Positions 1-7,609 of a stretch of 57,201 nt of DNA are shown here, piece by piece (within the stretch, counting starts at the first letter, position 1; every line of letters begins with the position of its first letter). The DNA comes from JBMNTU01 sp050945895 (GTDB lineage Bacteria; Bacillota; Clostridia; Christensenellales; Christensenellaceae). The stretch covers positions 1 to 57,201 of the forward strand of contig JBMNTU010000001.1 in NCBI GenBank assembly GCA_050945895.1, given 5' to 3'. The notes below the pieces were generated by a model. That model was not told the origin of the DNA. It did no database searches and was given only the letters and a program-made list of their open reading frames with translations. The position numbers were made by a program, and so were the translations under genes.

Positions 1-60
1 TCTTTCAGTTCTTTGTTTCCAAATCACTGGCATTTTTTTGGTACTGTATGCTTTTTTCAA
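1..60 (-). CDS. Possible 5' end of a gene leaving the left edge
   Basis: Twenty open codons run from a TTG at position 60 to the window edge. The predicted start reads MKKAYSTKK, then an internal ATG at position 33. A G-rich stretch (GGCGGGG) lies four bases upstream of the TTG, and the sigma-A-like promoter at 89-117 points this way, so a coding start here is plausible. The stretch is too short to recognise a family, and the 5' hairpin could instead belong to an untranslated leader. Confidence 0.3.
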   Translation of the reverse strand, partial: MKKAYSTKKMPVIWKQRTER

Positions 61-66
61 GGTTCC

Positions 67-81
67 CCGCCTAAAAGGCGG
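67..81. repeat. Small perfect hairpin (6-bp stem)
   Basis: CCGCCT, a 3-base AAA loop, then AGGCGG form a perfect 6-bp stem. No T-tract follows on either strand, so it does not look like a terminator. It would sit at the very 5' end of the transcript started by the minus-strand promoter at 89-117, where it could stabilise the mRNA. Confidence 0.5.
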
Positions 82-88
82 CTCATTC

Positions 89-117
89 ATAATACCAAAT
101 CCATCCTCCCATGTCAA
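89..117 (-). promoter_or_regulatory. Sigma-A-type promoter reading out of the left edge
   Basis: On the minus strand, TTGACA (112-117), a 17-base spacer and TATTAT (89-94). The -35 is perfect and the -10 matches 5 of 6. It is divergent from the promoter of the CheW-CZB gene at 172-200. The gene it serves lies mostly outside the window. Confidence 0.55.
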
Positions 118-171
118 TAACTTTTTCGCATATATAGGTGTTTTTGTTACTTCATAAGACACTCTTTTCGC

Positions 172-200
172 TTGACTTTCTCGTGTAGATTTTATACTAT
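172..200 (+). promoter_or_regulatory. Candidate sigma-A promoter for the CheW-CZB gene
   Basis: On the plus strand, TTGACT (172-177), a 17-base spacer and TACTAT (195-200), about 75 bases before the start codon. Overlapping TATACT and ATACTA hexamers make the exact -10 uncertain. No sigma-28 motif was seen here. Confidence 0.5.
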
Positions 201-277
201 AAATTTAAGTAATGTATTTTTTCAATTCGGCTTCACTTCTTAAATCTAGTGCAATGTTGCCCAAGGGGGAATAAAAT

Positions 278-1090
278 ATGGAACATACAGATCAATACGA
301 CCTCGAAAAATTGAAGGCGCAGTCGGGTGACGGCCCGCTTCCACACGTTATTTTCAAACTTCAGGAATCACAGTATGCCATATCCAGCACCCATGTATTG
401 CACATTCAAAAATTGGAGCAGGTTATTCCCATTGTAGGCACAGGCCCGTTTGTACGCGGTACAGTGTTGTTCAACGGCATGACCGTTCCAGTGTACGAGC
501 TTCGCACAATGTTTGGCATGAGCGATCTTGGTGCCGAGCTGGATGCATTTATGCAGCAGCGCATCACCGATCACGAAAACTGGGTCGCGGCGCTTGAAGC
601 CTCCATCGAAAACAACACAAACTTTACATTGACGACCGATCCCCACCAGTGTGCATTCGGAAAGTGGCTAGACAATTTTCATTCCGACAACAGCTATCTT
701 ACAATGCACCTTCATTCGGTAGATGAGCCGCATAAGGCCGTCCACCAGACGGGTGAAACCGTTAAAAGATTGATGGCGGCAGGCAATAAAGAAGCAGCAA
801 AAGAAGCCGTTGAAGAAATGAAAAACACTCATTTTAAAAGAACGCTGGAAATTCTCAGCCAGGTCAGCGATGTTTACAAGGAATCCTCCAAGGAAATGCT
901 TGTCATCATACAAGTTGGCGACGCAATAAAAGGCCTGATCGTAGACTTTATCAGCGGCATCGGCGTGCTGAACGATTTTTGCGAGATGCCTCCTAATATG
1001 GAAAAAAGCCAGTATATCAGCCAAATCGCCAAACAAAAAAGAGGCAACACGACCGATATCATTCAAATCCTCGACCCCTTCATGCTGTAG
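278..1090 (+). CDS. CheW-type coupling protein with an inserted CZB zinc-binding domain
   Basis: This 270-residue protein is a CheW fold interrupted by a chemoreceptor zinc-binding (CZB) domain. Residues 20-85 match the first CheW subdomain (GTVLFNGMTVPVYELR region) and about 205-270 match the second (IKGLIVDFISGI; ends DIIQILDPFML). Between them, residues 95-200 carry the CZB pattern: His99 before Asn-Trp, Cys125 in HQCAFGKWL, and His152 and His156 in EPHKAVH, which would complete a 3His/1Cys zinc site. CZB domains in other proteins sense zinc or hypochlorous acid; CheW links receptors to CheA. I infer a coupler whose activity depends on zinc or oxidants. The start is set by AAGGGGGA eight bases upstream of the ATG. 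The gene is on the opposite strand to the flagellar operons and has its own promoter. Confidence 0.85.
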   Translation: MEHTDQYDLEKLKAQSGDGPLPHVIFKLQESQYAISSTHVLHIQKLEQVIPIVGTGPFVRGTVLFNGMTVPVYELRTMFGMSDLGAELDAFMQQRITDHENWVAALEASIENNTNFTLTTDPHQCAFGKWLDNFHSDNSYLTMHLHSVDEPHKAVHQTGETVKRLMAAGNKEAAKEAVEEMKNTHFKRTLEILSQVSDVYKESSKEMLVIIQVGDAIKGLIVDFISGIGVLNDFCEMPPNMEKSQYISQIAKQKRGNTTDIIQILDPFML

Positions 1091-1093
1091 CCG

Positions 1094-1906
1094 TCACATC
1101 AAATACTGTTTTTTGTAAAGCTTGACGCCGTCTGTTATTGCCGCGGCAATTTGCTGCTGGTATTCTTCCTCCTGCAAAAGCCGTTCTTCCCGTTCGTTAG
1201 ACATAAACCCGCATTCCACCGTGCAGCTCGGCTGGCTGCCCGGCTTTAAAAGCTGGTACGCTACGGGCAGCGCCATACGCGGCGTCTCCGGCCCAAGCGA
1301 TTGGTTCATCATTTCTTGGATGGCGACTGCCAGCCGCTTTCCAACAGAACCCTGCTCCACAAAAAACACCTGCGGTCCGCTCGCCGCTTCATCGTCAAAT
1401 TCATTTTGATGCACGCTAATAAACATATCTGCACTCGATTCCAAAATAATGCGTTCGCGCTCGGCCATGTCTTCTTCCTTTGTCGGCGCAATGGCATCAT
1501 CGTCCTGCCGTGTCATAATTACCTCCGCACCGTTTTCGGCCAGCAACGCCTCCAGCTTTTGCGCAATTTCCAAGTTAATCTCCTTTTCATACCGCCCGCT
1601 AAATCTTCCAATACAGCCTATATCGTCTCCGCCGTGGCCGGCGTCTACAATAATCGTCAGGCCTTCTAACCGTATATCCGAAAGCGCCTGTTCTCCCACC
1701 TGCGCTGTTTGCAGTTCTGTTTGCAGCTGCCGCTGTTCGCCGGACACCCTGTCTGTTTTTTGCGAACGGTCTGCATAAATACCAAACCGAATGACCAGCA
1801 GCCCCACCGCAACACATACTGCAATCGCAATGATGCGTACAAAACGTTTTGTAACGCGCAGCTTCTTTTTTTTCCTGCGTTCCATCCTGCTTGGCGTTTT
1901 TTCCAT
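1094..1906 (-). CDS. cwlD: N-acetylmuramoyl-L-alanine amidase, CwlD-like
   Basis: Predicted zinc-dependent Amidase_3 enzyme that cuts stem peptides from peptidoglycan. After a basic N-terminus and one membrane segment (about residues 20-40) come the family motifs: VDAGHGGDDIG (first metal ligand), EKEINLEIA with the second ligand Glu, a SVHQNEF motif with the third ligand His, and the catalytic Glu in VECGFMSNEREE. The GFMSNEREERLL block resembles CwlD, which makes the muramic lactam of spore cortex, so the organism may form endospores; a general cell-wall amidase remains possible. The start at 1906 has GGGAGTG seven bases upstream; an in-frame TTG lies 42 bases earlier. It ends three bases from the convergent CheW-CZB gene. 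I saw no clear promoter in the 147 bases between it and ykoC. Confidence 0.8.
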   Translation of the reverse strand: MEKTPSRMERRKKKKLRVTKRFVRIIAIAVCVAVGLLVIRFGIYADRSQKTDRVSGEQRQLQTELQTAQVGEQALSDIRLEGLTIIVDAGHGGDDIGCIGRFSGRYEKEINLEIAQKLEALLAENGAEVIMTRQDDDAIAPTKEEDMAERERIILESSADMFISVHQNEFDDEAASGPQVFFVEQGSVGKRLAVAIQEMMNQSLGPETPRMALPVAYQLLKPGSQPSCTVECGFMSNEREERLLQEEEYQQQIAAAITDGVKLYKKQYLM

Positions 1907-2053
1907 ATGCACACTCCCATCTTTTCCAATGATTCCAGTGTACAACAAGCGCTGGTCAAAAACGTCATGGATTCGTAAATGTTTTGTAACAATCTGGGAA
2001 AAACGCCCCTATACTCGACCCTTTTACCGCGGCCTTCGGATATTGGCTCTTAT

Positions 2054-2752
2054 TTATCGCCAAAAAATCAGGCCTGCTACAACAAGCCCGCAGGCAAGGG
2101 CAACAAACAGGCGATCCTTTACCCCGACCTTTAATGCATAATACTGCGTGCGCTCCCCTTTTTCCGGAAACCCCTTGGATTCCATTGCCGCAGAAAGCGC
2201 CTCCGACCACCGCACAGACTTTACCAACAACGGCACCAGCAGCCTGGGCGACACTGTCCCCGGAAATATTCCCCGTGCATAAAACGCAGCCCGTGTCCGC
2301 TTGTATTCCAGCCGCATATTGGGCAGCATACCCCATGCCGCCAAAATGCCATAGGCAAAGCGCGCGGGCAGCTTTAGCTGCTGTTCAAACGAACGCACCA
2401 GCTCCATTTTGTCCGTCGTCAGAATAAACAACATACCCAGCCCGGCAAACGCCAGCACCCTGGACGAAAGCTGCAGCCCGTTGAGTATGCGCGCATCCGT
2501 CAGTACGCCGCGTGCGATGCCAAGGTGCGCGCCGCTGCCCATATGGTAGCCGGTCATAAACATAGAGACTGCTACAACCGCAATGGGGATAAGAATAATG
2601 CCCACCGTTTTGGGTTTTGCCCCTCCCCAAAAAAGCAGTGCCATACACACGAAAAAAACCGCAATATTGAGCCCCGGCCGGTAGAACAGCGCCAACAGTA
2701 TCGTTGCCGCCAGTATGCCGACCAGCTTGCACGATGGGTTAATACTTTTCAA
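2054..2752 (-). CDS. ykoC: ECF-type transporter transmembrane (T) component, YkoC-like
   Basis: Hydrophobic integral membrane protein of 232 residues from the CbiQ/EcfT family. Several membrane helices fill residues 5-140, followed by the cytoplasmic coupling region with an Arg- and Ala-rich helix (KRTRAAFYARGI) and a second one near SAAMESKGF. These are the positions where EcfT proteins carry Ala-Arg-Gly motifs that dock on the ATPases. It overlaps the ATPase gene ykoD by 14 bases and is the last gene of the TPP-riboswitch operon, so it should form the energising part of a thiamine or thiamine-precursor importer with YkoE and YkoD. No clear terminator follows. Confidence 0.82.
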   Translation of the reverse strand: MKSINPSCKLVGILAATILLALFYRPGLNIAVFFVCMALLFWGGAKPKTVGIILIPIAVVAVSMFMTGYHMGSGAHLGIARGVLTDARILNGLQLSSRVLAFAGLGMLFILTTDKMELVRSFEQQLKLPARFAYGILAAWGMLPNMRLEYKRTRAAFYARGIFPGTVSPRLLVPLLVKSVRWSEALSAAMESKGFPEKGERTQYYALKVGVKDRLFVALACGLVVAGLIFWR

Positions 2753-4181
2753 ACAACCTTCCCTCTTTCATTTCGTAGACATGGTCGGCAAAATCGGCCG
2801 CCAGCTTTTGGTCGTGGGTCGAGAAGATCAGCGTCAACCCCTCTTCCGCTACCATCCTCTGTAGCCCGTCCATCACCGCCAGAAGCGCTTTTAAGTCCTG
2901 GGCATAGGTTGGCTCGTCACACACCAGAATCTTGCATCTATAGGCCAGCAACGCCGCCACAGCAAGCCGTCGCTGCTGCCCCTGGCTAAGCATAAACGGA
3001 GATACCAGCCGGTAGCGCCACAGGCCAATTTCCCGCAAAATCCGTTCGGCCTCCGCTGCTGCCTGCGCTTCGTCCATATTACCCTTCAACCCAACCGTTA
3101 TTTCATCCAATACATTGGACGTAACAAACTGGTCTTGCGGGCTTTGGAATACAAATCCTATTTTGTGCCCCATTTTCTTGCGGGGTATTTTTTTCAGTTC
3201 CTGCCCGTCTACGCGAATGCTGCCGTTATATTTGTGCAGCCTGCACAGCGTGTTGAAAAACGTGCTTTTGCCGCTGCCGCTTTTGCCGGTAACCGCATAA
3301 ACCTGTCCGCTGTAAAACGCCGCGCCTGCGCCGCGCAAAACCTCGCACCCGTCTATATTTACGGTAACGCCTGCAAGCTCCAGCGCTTTCGTTTTCCCCG
3401 CATGCGGCTTTGGCGGCTTTTGCGCCTGATAACGCACCCCGGGCACTGCCACGCCTTCTGCCGCAAGCTCTGCTTGGGGCAGGTTTGCCGGGTCCATGCC
3501 CCGGCGCCCTACCCTGCCGCCCGGTTTTAGCAAAACGACTTCGTCCGCAACTTCCGTCCAGTGCCCCAAATGATGGTCTACCGCAACGATTCCCGTACCA
3601 AAAACATCGCACATTTTCCGCAGCTTTGCCGCAAGCTCTGCCGCCGCATCCGGGTCGATGTTGGCAAACGGCTCGTCCAGCAGCAAATATTCCGGCCTCA
3701 GCGCCACGATGCACGCCAGCATTGCCTTTTGCTTTTCCCCGCCCGAAAGCGTGGCCAGCTTTCTGTCCAGCAAGCGGGGGATCCCGCAGAAATCCACCGC
3801 TTTCGCAATGATTTCGTCCATGCTGGCCGGGTCTTCACCAATGTTCTCCAAACAGAAAATGAGCTCATTTTTTACCGTATCCATGCAAAACTGCAAATCG
3901 GGGTTCTGAAACACCATGCCTACCCGTTTTGCCCGCACAGGAGGCGGCAGACTGCCAATCTTCTCCCCCGACACAGTAACGCATCCCTGCTTCAGTACGC
4001 CCGTATGCCCGGGATAGATTCCCGCCGCCACATACAAAAGCGTGCTTTTTCCGCAGCCGGACGGCCCGGTCAAAACAGTAATCTTGCCTTGCTCAATTTC
4101 CAGGTTTACGTTTTCAAGCGCATTGTGCTTGCCCCGCTCAGAATAGGAAAAGCACACGTTTTTCCAAACGATTCCCGCCAT
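2739..4181 (-). CDS. ykoD: ECF-type transporter ATPase with two ABC domains, YkoD-like
   Basis: A tandem ABC ATPase of 480 residues. Domain 1 has Walker A TGPSGCGKST near residue 40, signature LSGGEKQK and Walker B LLLDEP. Domain 2 has Walker A TGKSGSGKST, the variant signature LSQGQQRR often seen in EcfA proteins, and Walker B ILVCDEP. Both active sites look intact. It powers the YkoE/YkoC membrane components in thiamine uptake. The gene follows the ThiY-like gene with a one-base gap and overlaps ykoC by 14 bases, so translation is probably coupled. Regulation would be through the TPP riboswitch at the operon start. Confidence 0.9.
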   Translation of the reverse strand: MAGIVWKNVCFSYSERGKHNALENVNLEIEQGKITVLTGPSGCGKSTLLYVAAGIYPGHTGVLKQGCVTVSGEKIGSLPPPVRAKRVGMVFQNPDLQFCMDTVKNELIFCLENIGEDPASMDEIIAKAVDFCGIPRLLDRKLATLSGGEKQKAMLACIVALRPEYLLLDEPFANIDPDAAAELAAKLRKMCDVFGTGIVAVDHHLGHWTEVADEVVLLKPGGRVGRRGMDPANLPQAELAAEGVAVPGVRYQAQKPPKPHAGKTKALELAGVTVNIDGCEVLRGAGAAFYSGQVYAVTGKSGSGKSTFFNTLCRLHKYNGSIRVDGQELKKIPRKKMGHKIGFVFQSPQDQFVTSNVLDEITVGLKGNMDEAQAAAEAERILREIGLWRYRLVSPFMLSQGQQRRLAVAALLAYRCKILVCDEPTYAQDLKALLAVMDGLQRMVAEEGLTLIFSTHDQKLAADFADHVYEMKEGRLFEKY

Positions 4182-4182
4182 G

Positions 4183-5067
4183 CTATCTTCCCAAAAACTC
4201 GTTGGTAAACTCGCGCGCCGTGCGCCGTGGAATCAGTTTTTCTTCCACCATCCAGTCTGCCAGGTTGTTCCAGCGTTCCGGTTTCATATATCCCCAATGG
4301 CCGGTGTCGTCCAAATACAGCCCCGATACATATTCCTGGCTTTGCCGGATCATCGCTTCGTTTCCTTCTCCCGCGTGCCGCAGGATAATTGCCGCGCCCA
4401 GCTCCGGATCGTTTGCGGCCGCAATATAGCCTTCATCTGTCGCGCCGAGGAAAGCGCGCAGCGCCGCCGGGTCGCCGTCTATCAGCGCGTGTTTTGCCGT
4501 TACCGCGGGTGCGCAGAAGTTGAACAGGTCGCCAAAGTCCGCAAACGCAAAATAGTTGACGTCGTAGCCCGCTTCCTTCATTACAAAGTATTCCCAGTTT
4601 TTATAAATCCAAACCGCATCCGCTTCTTCTTTTTTCCCCAGCGTAGTTTCAATGTCGCCCACATCCTGCTGAATAAGCCGCACTTTGCCATAATCTCCGC
4701 CGTCGTCGTTCACCGCTTTTCCCACAACTTTATGAAACCACTCCGGCTTCCAGTGCGTCAGCCGTTTGCCTGTCAAATCGCGCGGCCGCTCGATTCCGCT
4801 TTTCGCAAGCGATAGTATGCCCGAATCGCACCGCTGGGTGAGGACGGCAACCGCCGTAATCGCCTCTCCTGCCGCCATACCCGTCAGCAGCGTCGGCTGG
4901 GGAGACACAACAATATCCGCATCCCCCACCGTCATCTCGCCATGTACCTTGCCCAATATTTCCACATCCAGCCCCGCTTTTTTATACAAGCCTTTTTCCA
5001 GCGCCACAAAAAGGCCTGTGTGGTTTGTGTTGGCAAACCAATCCAATACTACTTTTATCTTTTTCAT
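4183..5067 (-). CDS. ThiY/NMT1-like pyrimidine-binding protein lacking a signal peptide
   Basis: A 294-residue protein of the NMT1/THI5-like superfamily. Residues 1-50 (VVLDWFANTNHTG, then a GLYKKAG motif) match ThiY-type proteins that bind hydroxymethylpyrimidine precursors of thiamine. It carries SPQPTLL where ThiY proteins have SxQP and where Thi5 HMP-P synthases have their PLP lysine and histidine, and it lacks the CCCFC motif of Thi5, so a binding role is more likely than synthesis. It begins directly with the mature fold: there is no signal peptide or lipobox, and only 61 bases separate it from ykoE, with AGAGGAAA before the ATG supporting the start. A cytoplasmic location would be odd for an uptake protein. 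Confidence 0.75.
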   Translation of the reverse strand: MKKIKVVLDWFANTNHTGLFVALEKGLYKKAGLDVEILGKVHGEMTVGDADIVVSPQPTLLTGMAAGEAITAVAVLTQRCDSGILSLAKSGIERPRDLTGKRLTHWKPEWFHKVVGKAVNDDGGDYGKVRLIQQDVGDIETTLGKKEEADAVWIYKNWEYFVMKEAGYDVNYFAFADFGDLFNFCAPAVTAKHALIDGDPAALRAFLGATDEGYIAAANDPELGAAIILRHAGEGNEAMIRQSQEYVSGLYLDDTGHWGYMKPERWNNLADWMVEEKLIPRRTAREFTNEFLGR

Positions 5068-5128
5068 TGCTATTTCCTCTTTTCATCGAATTTTTTGTAC
5101 CATCTGCACACCTGCTGGGCAAAACGTG

Positions 5129-5731
5129 TCAGTCGTCCAGCACCTCTGCCGGCCGCATGCGCATGCCCAGCTCATAGCTTTTAAGCACGCCCGTTTTTGC
5201 CAGCCCATCCCCCGTTTTTTTGCTGATTACCCCGGCAAACAGCACCGCTGTGGCAATTCGCACACCAAGCATAACGACCAACAGGCCAGCGTCAATCAGC
5301 CCAAAGCCCGCCTGGATGAACCCAAATGCAAAGCTGATGAGCGCCGCAAAAATACCCGACATACACATGCTCAGCATGTCGTAGCGCTTATAGCGAAACA
5401 CCGTAAACCCAAGCTCGCAACCCAATCCCTGCATCGCGCCGGACAGCAGCACCATCGGCCCGCCCGAGTTTCCCATCAGCATTTCCAAAAATGCTGCCAA
5501 AAATTCCGTTACAATTGCCACGCCCGGCTTTTGTATAATATACATAGCCAGCGTGGCTCCCATAAACCAAATGCCGTAAAAGATTTCGAAGCCCAGCGTG
5601 CCCAGTCCATACGGCGTAAGCACTGCCGTTACCCCCAGCCCCGCATACAGCACCGCCAGGTAAATAACGGCGAAAATGACCCCTAAAATGCCTACCATAA
5701 TGATGTCCTTCAGCTTCCAGCGATATGTCAT
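5129..5731 (-). CDS. ykoE: ECF transporter substrate-specificity component for thiamine, YkoE-like
   Basis: Integral membrane protein of about 200 residues with five to six hydrophobic helices, of the YkoE family that binds thiamine or its pyrimidine part for ECF importers. Typical features are the early LKDIIMVGILGVIFAV helix and the GGPMVLLSGAMQGLG segment. The start at 5731 is fixed by GGAGGA six bases upstream; codons further upstream run into the riboswitch terminator and are not coding. It is the first gene after the TPP riboswitch, followed by the ThiY-like gene, ykoD and ykoC, which identifies the operon as thiamine uptake. It differs from the Bacillus ykoFEDC order in having the ThiY-like protein instead of YkoF. 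Confidence 0.85.
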   Translation of the reverse strand: MTYRWKLKDIIMVGILGVIFAVIYLAVLYAGLGVTAVLTPYGLGTLGFEIFYGIWFMGATLAMYIIQKPGVAIVTEFLAAFLEMLMGNSGGPMVLLSGAMQGLGCELGFTVFRYKRYDMLSMCMSGIFAALISFAFGFIQAGFGLIDAGLLVVMLGVRIATAVLFAGVISKKTGDGLAKTGVLKSYELGMRMRPAEVLDD

Positions 5732-5800
5732 GTGTCTCCTCCTTGTTTTTCGGGGAGCGCAGCCCGGGCTTTCCCATATTAGGTTTGTCTGCAATGAAAA

Positions 5801-5837
5801 GAAAAACGTTCTTTCCATACACAAACGAAAAGAACGT
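5801..5837 (-). terminator. Riboswitch-controlled intrinsic terminator before ykoE
   Basis: On the minus strand ACGTTCTTT pairs perfectly with AAAGAACGT (5829-5837 with 5806-5814), followed by TTTTTC. It lies just downstream of the TPP aptamer and upstream of the ykoE ribosome binding site, so it is the likely expression platform: TPP binding would favour this hairpin and stop transcription. Confidence 0.8.
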
Positions 5838-5848
5838 AAGAATACTTA

Positions 5849-5939
5849 CTATCTCCCTCCGCCGGTATGAACCGGATCAGGTTCCATGGGTAAAGACTTC
5901 TGGTCTACTCTCAGCCGCCAAATACGCGACTCCCCGTTT
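5849..5939 (-). ncRNA. TPP riboswitch (THI element)
   Basis: On the minus strand the element begins ACGGGGAGTC and contains the conserved GGCTGAGAGTAGACC and, further on, GAACCTGATCCGGTTCATACC, then GGCGGAGGGAGAT. These are the hallmark TPP-aptamer blocks (pyrimidine sensor helix with CUGAGA, pyrophosphate sensor helix with ACCUGAUC, and the closing AGGGA). It precedes the thiamine transport genes ykoE onward, with an intrinsic terminator downstream, so it should switch transcription off when thiamine pyrophosphate is plentiful. Confidence 0.95.
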
Positions 5940-5954
5940 TATATTGTTTTATAA

Positions 5955-5983
5955 ACTATAGCAGAAAGCGTTTTCTCTGTCAA
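5955..5983 (-). promoter_or_regulatory. Sigma-A promoter of the thiamine operon
   Basis: On the minus strand TTGACA (5978-5983), a 17-base spacer and TATAGT (5955-5960), with TG one base before the -10. The transcript would start just before the TPP riboswitch. The -35 lies across an inverted repeat TCTCTG-5-CAGAGA (5974-5990) that abuts the stop codon of the upstream gene. Confidence 0.85.
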
Positions 5984-5990
5984 ACAGAGA

Positions 5991-6737
5991 TCAATACTGC
6001 ATCCCCGCATACCGCAGCACCCTGTCCGCATAATCGCGGATAGACTGCGGAACTTTTTCCAGATATTCCGCGCTATTGCTGCTTGTTACGCCATACCGCG
6101 CAATTTTGCCCGGGCCGGTGTTGTATGCTGCAAGCGCCAGCTTTACATCGCCGCCATACCGTTCCACAAGCTTATGAACATATTCCACGCCGCCCAAAAT
6201 GTTCTGGCGCGAATCAAACACATCCGTAACACCCACTTCTGCCGCTGTCTCGGGCATCAGCTGCATCAGCCCCTTCGCCCCGGCGTACGAAACACATTCG
6301 TTATTAAAGTCAGACTCGGCCTTCATAATCCCCAAAATCAAATTCACCGGCATGCCGTATGTTTCACTTGCTTCGTTGACATACTGCATATATTGCGCAC
6401 CCTTGGAAAAATCCCCCGATGCGGTAATAACAGGATATCCGGCATAAAGGGAAGATGACGCCGTTTCCGGCATACCGCAAATCAGGCAATACCTACCGGT
6501 CATATCTGCGTGCCCGGCATAGCTTTGCCCGTTTAGCTGCGTAACCATATTCAGTTCGCCGTTCTGCGCATTTGTCCCGGTAGCCGCATCGGTGTTTGTG
6601 TTCGCCGTCTGCTTGGGCGCATAAGAACCCAGCTTTTCGTTGAGCACTGCCTGAAACATCGCCTGCGGGCGGTTTTCAAGGCTTTTGATCCGCGCTTGTA
6701 TTTCCGACATTCGGCCGCTTATTCCGTTAATCCCCAA
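5991..6737 (-). CDS. Lytic transglycosylase (SLT, goose-lysozyme-like fold), flagella-associated
   Basis: The C-terminal part (about residues 112-240) is an SLT domain: catalytic Glu141 in IMKAESDFN, then GAKGLMQLMP (154-162), NILGGVEYV and ALAAYNTGPGKI. It should cleave the glycan strands of peptidoglycan. There is no signal peptide; the start GINGISGRMSEIQARI resembles exported flagellar proteins, and a ThrAsnAla-rich linker follows. As no FlgJ is present in the window, I infer export by the flagellar apparatus to open the wall for the rod. The TTG start has AGGAG ten bases upstream; it begins three bases after the cheR stop, so it is the last gene of the fliD-cheR unit. Confidence 0.85.
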   Translation of the reverse strand: MGINGISGRMSEIQARIKSLENRPQAMFQAVLNEKLGSYAPKQTANTNTDAATGTNAQNGELNMVTQLNGQSYAGHADMTGRYCLICGMPETASSSLYAGYPVITASGDFSKGAQYMQYVNEASETYGMPVNLILGIMKAESDFNNECVSYAGAKGLMQLMPETAAEVGVTDVFDSRQNILGGVEYVHKLVERYGGDVKLALAAYNTGPGKIARYGVTSSNSAEYLEKVPQSIRDYADRVLRYAGMQY

Positions 6738-6740
6738 CCT

Positions 6741-7562
6741 TTACCTTCTCCTCTCCGATTTCCTGTATATGGAAGGACGCACATATGTAAACAGGTCATT
6801 ATCGTTCAGCAGGTTTTCCGACATACCAATAATCAGATATCCGCCCGGCATCAGGCTGTCCGCAAAACGCCTCGCCAGGTTGCGCCTCGTATCGGCATCA
6901 AAATAAATCATAACATTCCGGCAGAATATTACATGGAATTTCCTCCGGAATTTAAATGTCGGCTCCATCAGGTTGAACTTGCGGAAAATAACCTCTTTTT
7001 TGATGGATTGCTTTACCTGGTATGCGTCATCGCCAATTTTATCAAAATATTTCGTTTCCCAGCTCTTGGGAATCTTCGAAATATGCCCGTGCTCATAGAC
7101 GCCATTTTTTGCCAGCGCCAGCACCTTTTCCGAAATATCCGTTGCCAAAACGCGCGTGTCCAGTCCGTTTTTTCTTGCTCCAAAGTAATCGTCCAAGCAC
7201 ATCGCCAGCGTATATGGCTCCTCCCCCGAAGAACAGCCCGCACTCCAAATCGCCAGATTTCCATCCCTAATCCGGGGAACAAACTCCGGCAGAATCACCT
7301 TGGATAAGAACTCAAAGTGCTGCTCGTCACGCATAAAGTAGGTAAAGTTTGTCGTCAGCTTAGAAACAAGAAACGATACCTCCGTGTCCGACTGGCTGGT
7401 CATCAGGTAGTCAATGTATTCCGCAAAGCTTTTATACCCTTTTTGCGTTAGCGTATTGGAAAGACGGCCCTCTATCAGCGTGCGCTTCTGGGCCAGGTTC
7501 AGTCCAAAGTTGTTGTACATATAATCACGAAGTTTTATAAAATCAGCATCTGTAAGTTGCAT
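6741..7562 (-). CDS. cheR: Chemoreceptor methyltransferase CheR
   Basis: SAM-dependent enzyme that methylates receptor glutamates during adaptation. The N-terminal helical domain (MQLTDADFIKLRDY) is followed by TTNFTYFMRDEQHF, which is the receptor-interaction and SAM region, then WSAGCSSGEEPYT (SAM-binding loop), RVLATDIS and VIFCRNVMIYFD. Length 273 is normal. I chose ATG 7562, which has a weak GGGAA element; a GTG seven codons earlier has none. It has its own candidate promoter at 7610-7638 in addition to readthrough from the fliD operon. Its partner cheB sits separately at 15 kb. Confidence 0.93.
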   Translation of the reverse strand: MQLTDADFIKLRDYMYNNFGLNLAQKRTLIEGRLSNTLTQKGYKSFAEYIDYLMTSQSDTEVSFLVSKLTTNFTYFMRDEQHFEFLSKVILPEFVPRIRDGNLAIWSAGCSSGEEPYTLAMCLDDYFGARKNGLDTRVLATDISEKVLALAKNGVYEHGHISKIPKSWETKYFDKIGDDAYQVKQSIKKEVIFRKFNLMEPTFKFRRKFHVIFCRNVMIYFDADTRRNLARRFADSLMPGGYLIIGMSENLLNDNDLFTYVRPSIYRKSERRR

Positions 7563-7609
7563 AGAATTTTCCCACTGCCTCACTGTCTAAAAGTTGCCGT
7601 ACCGACATT

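Noticed and set aside
4183..5067. Thi5-type HMP-P synthase
   Set aside because: The PLP lysine/histidine segment is replaced by SPQPTLL and the CCCFC motif is missing.
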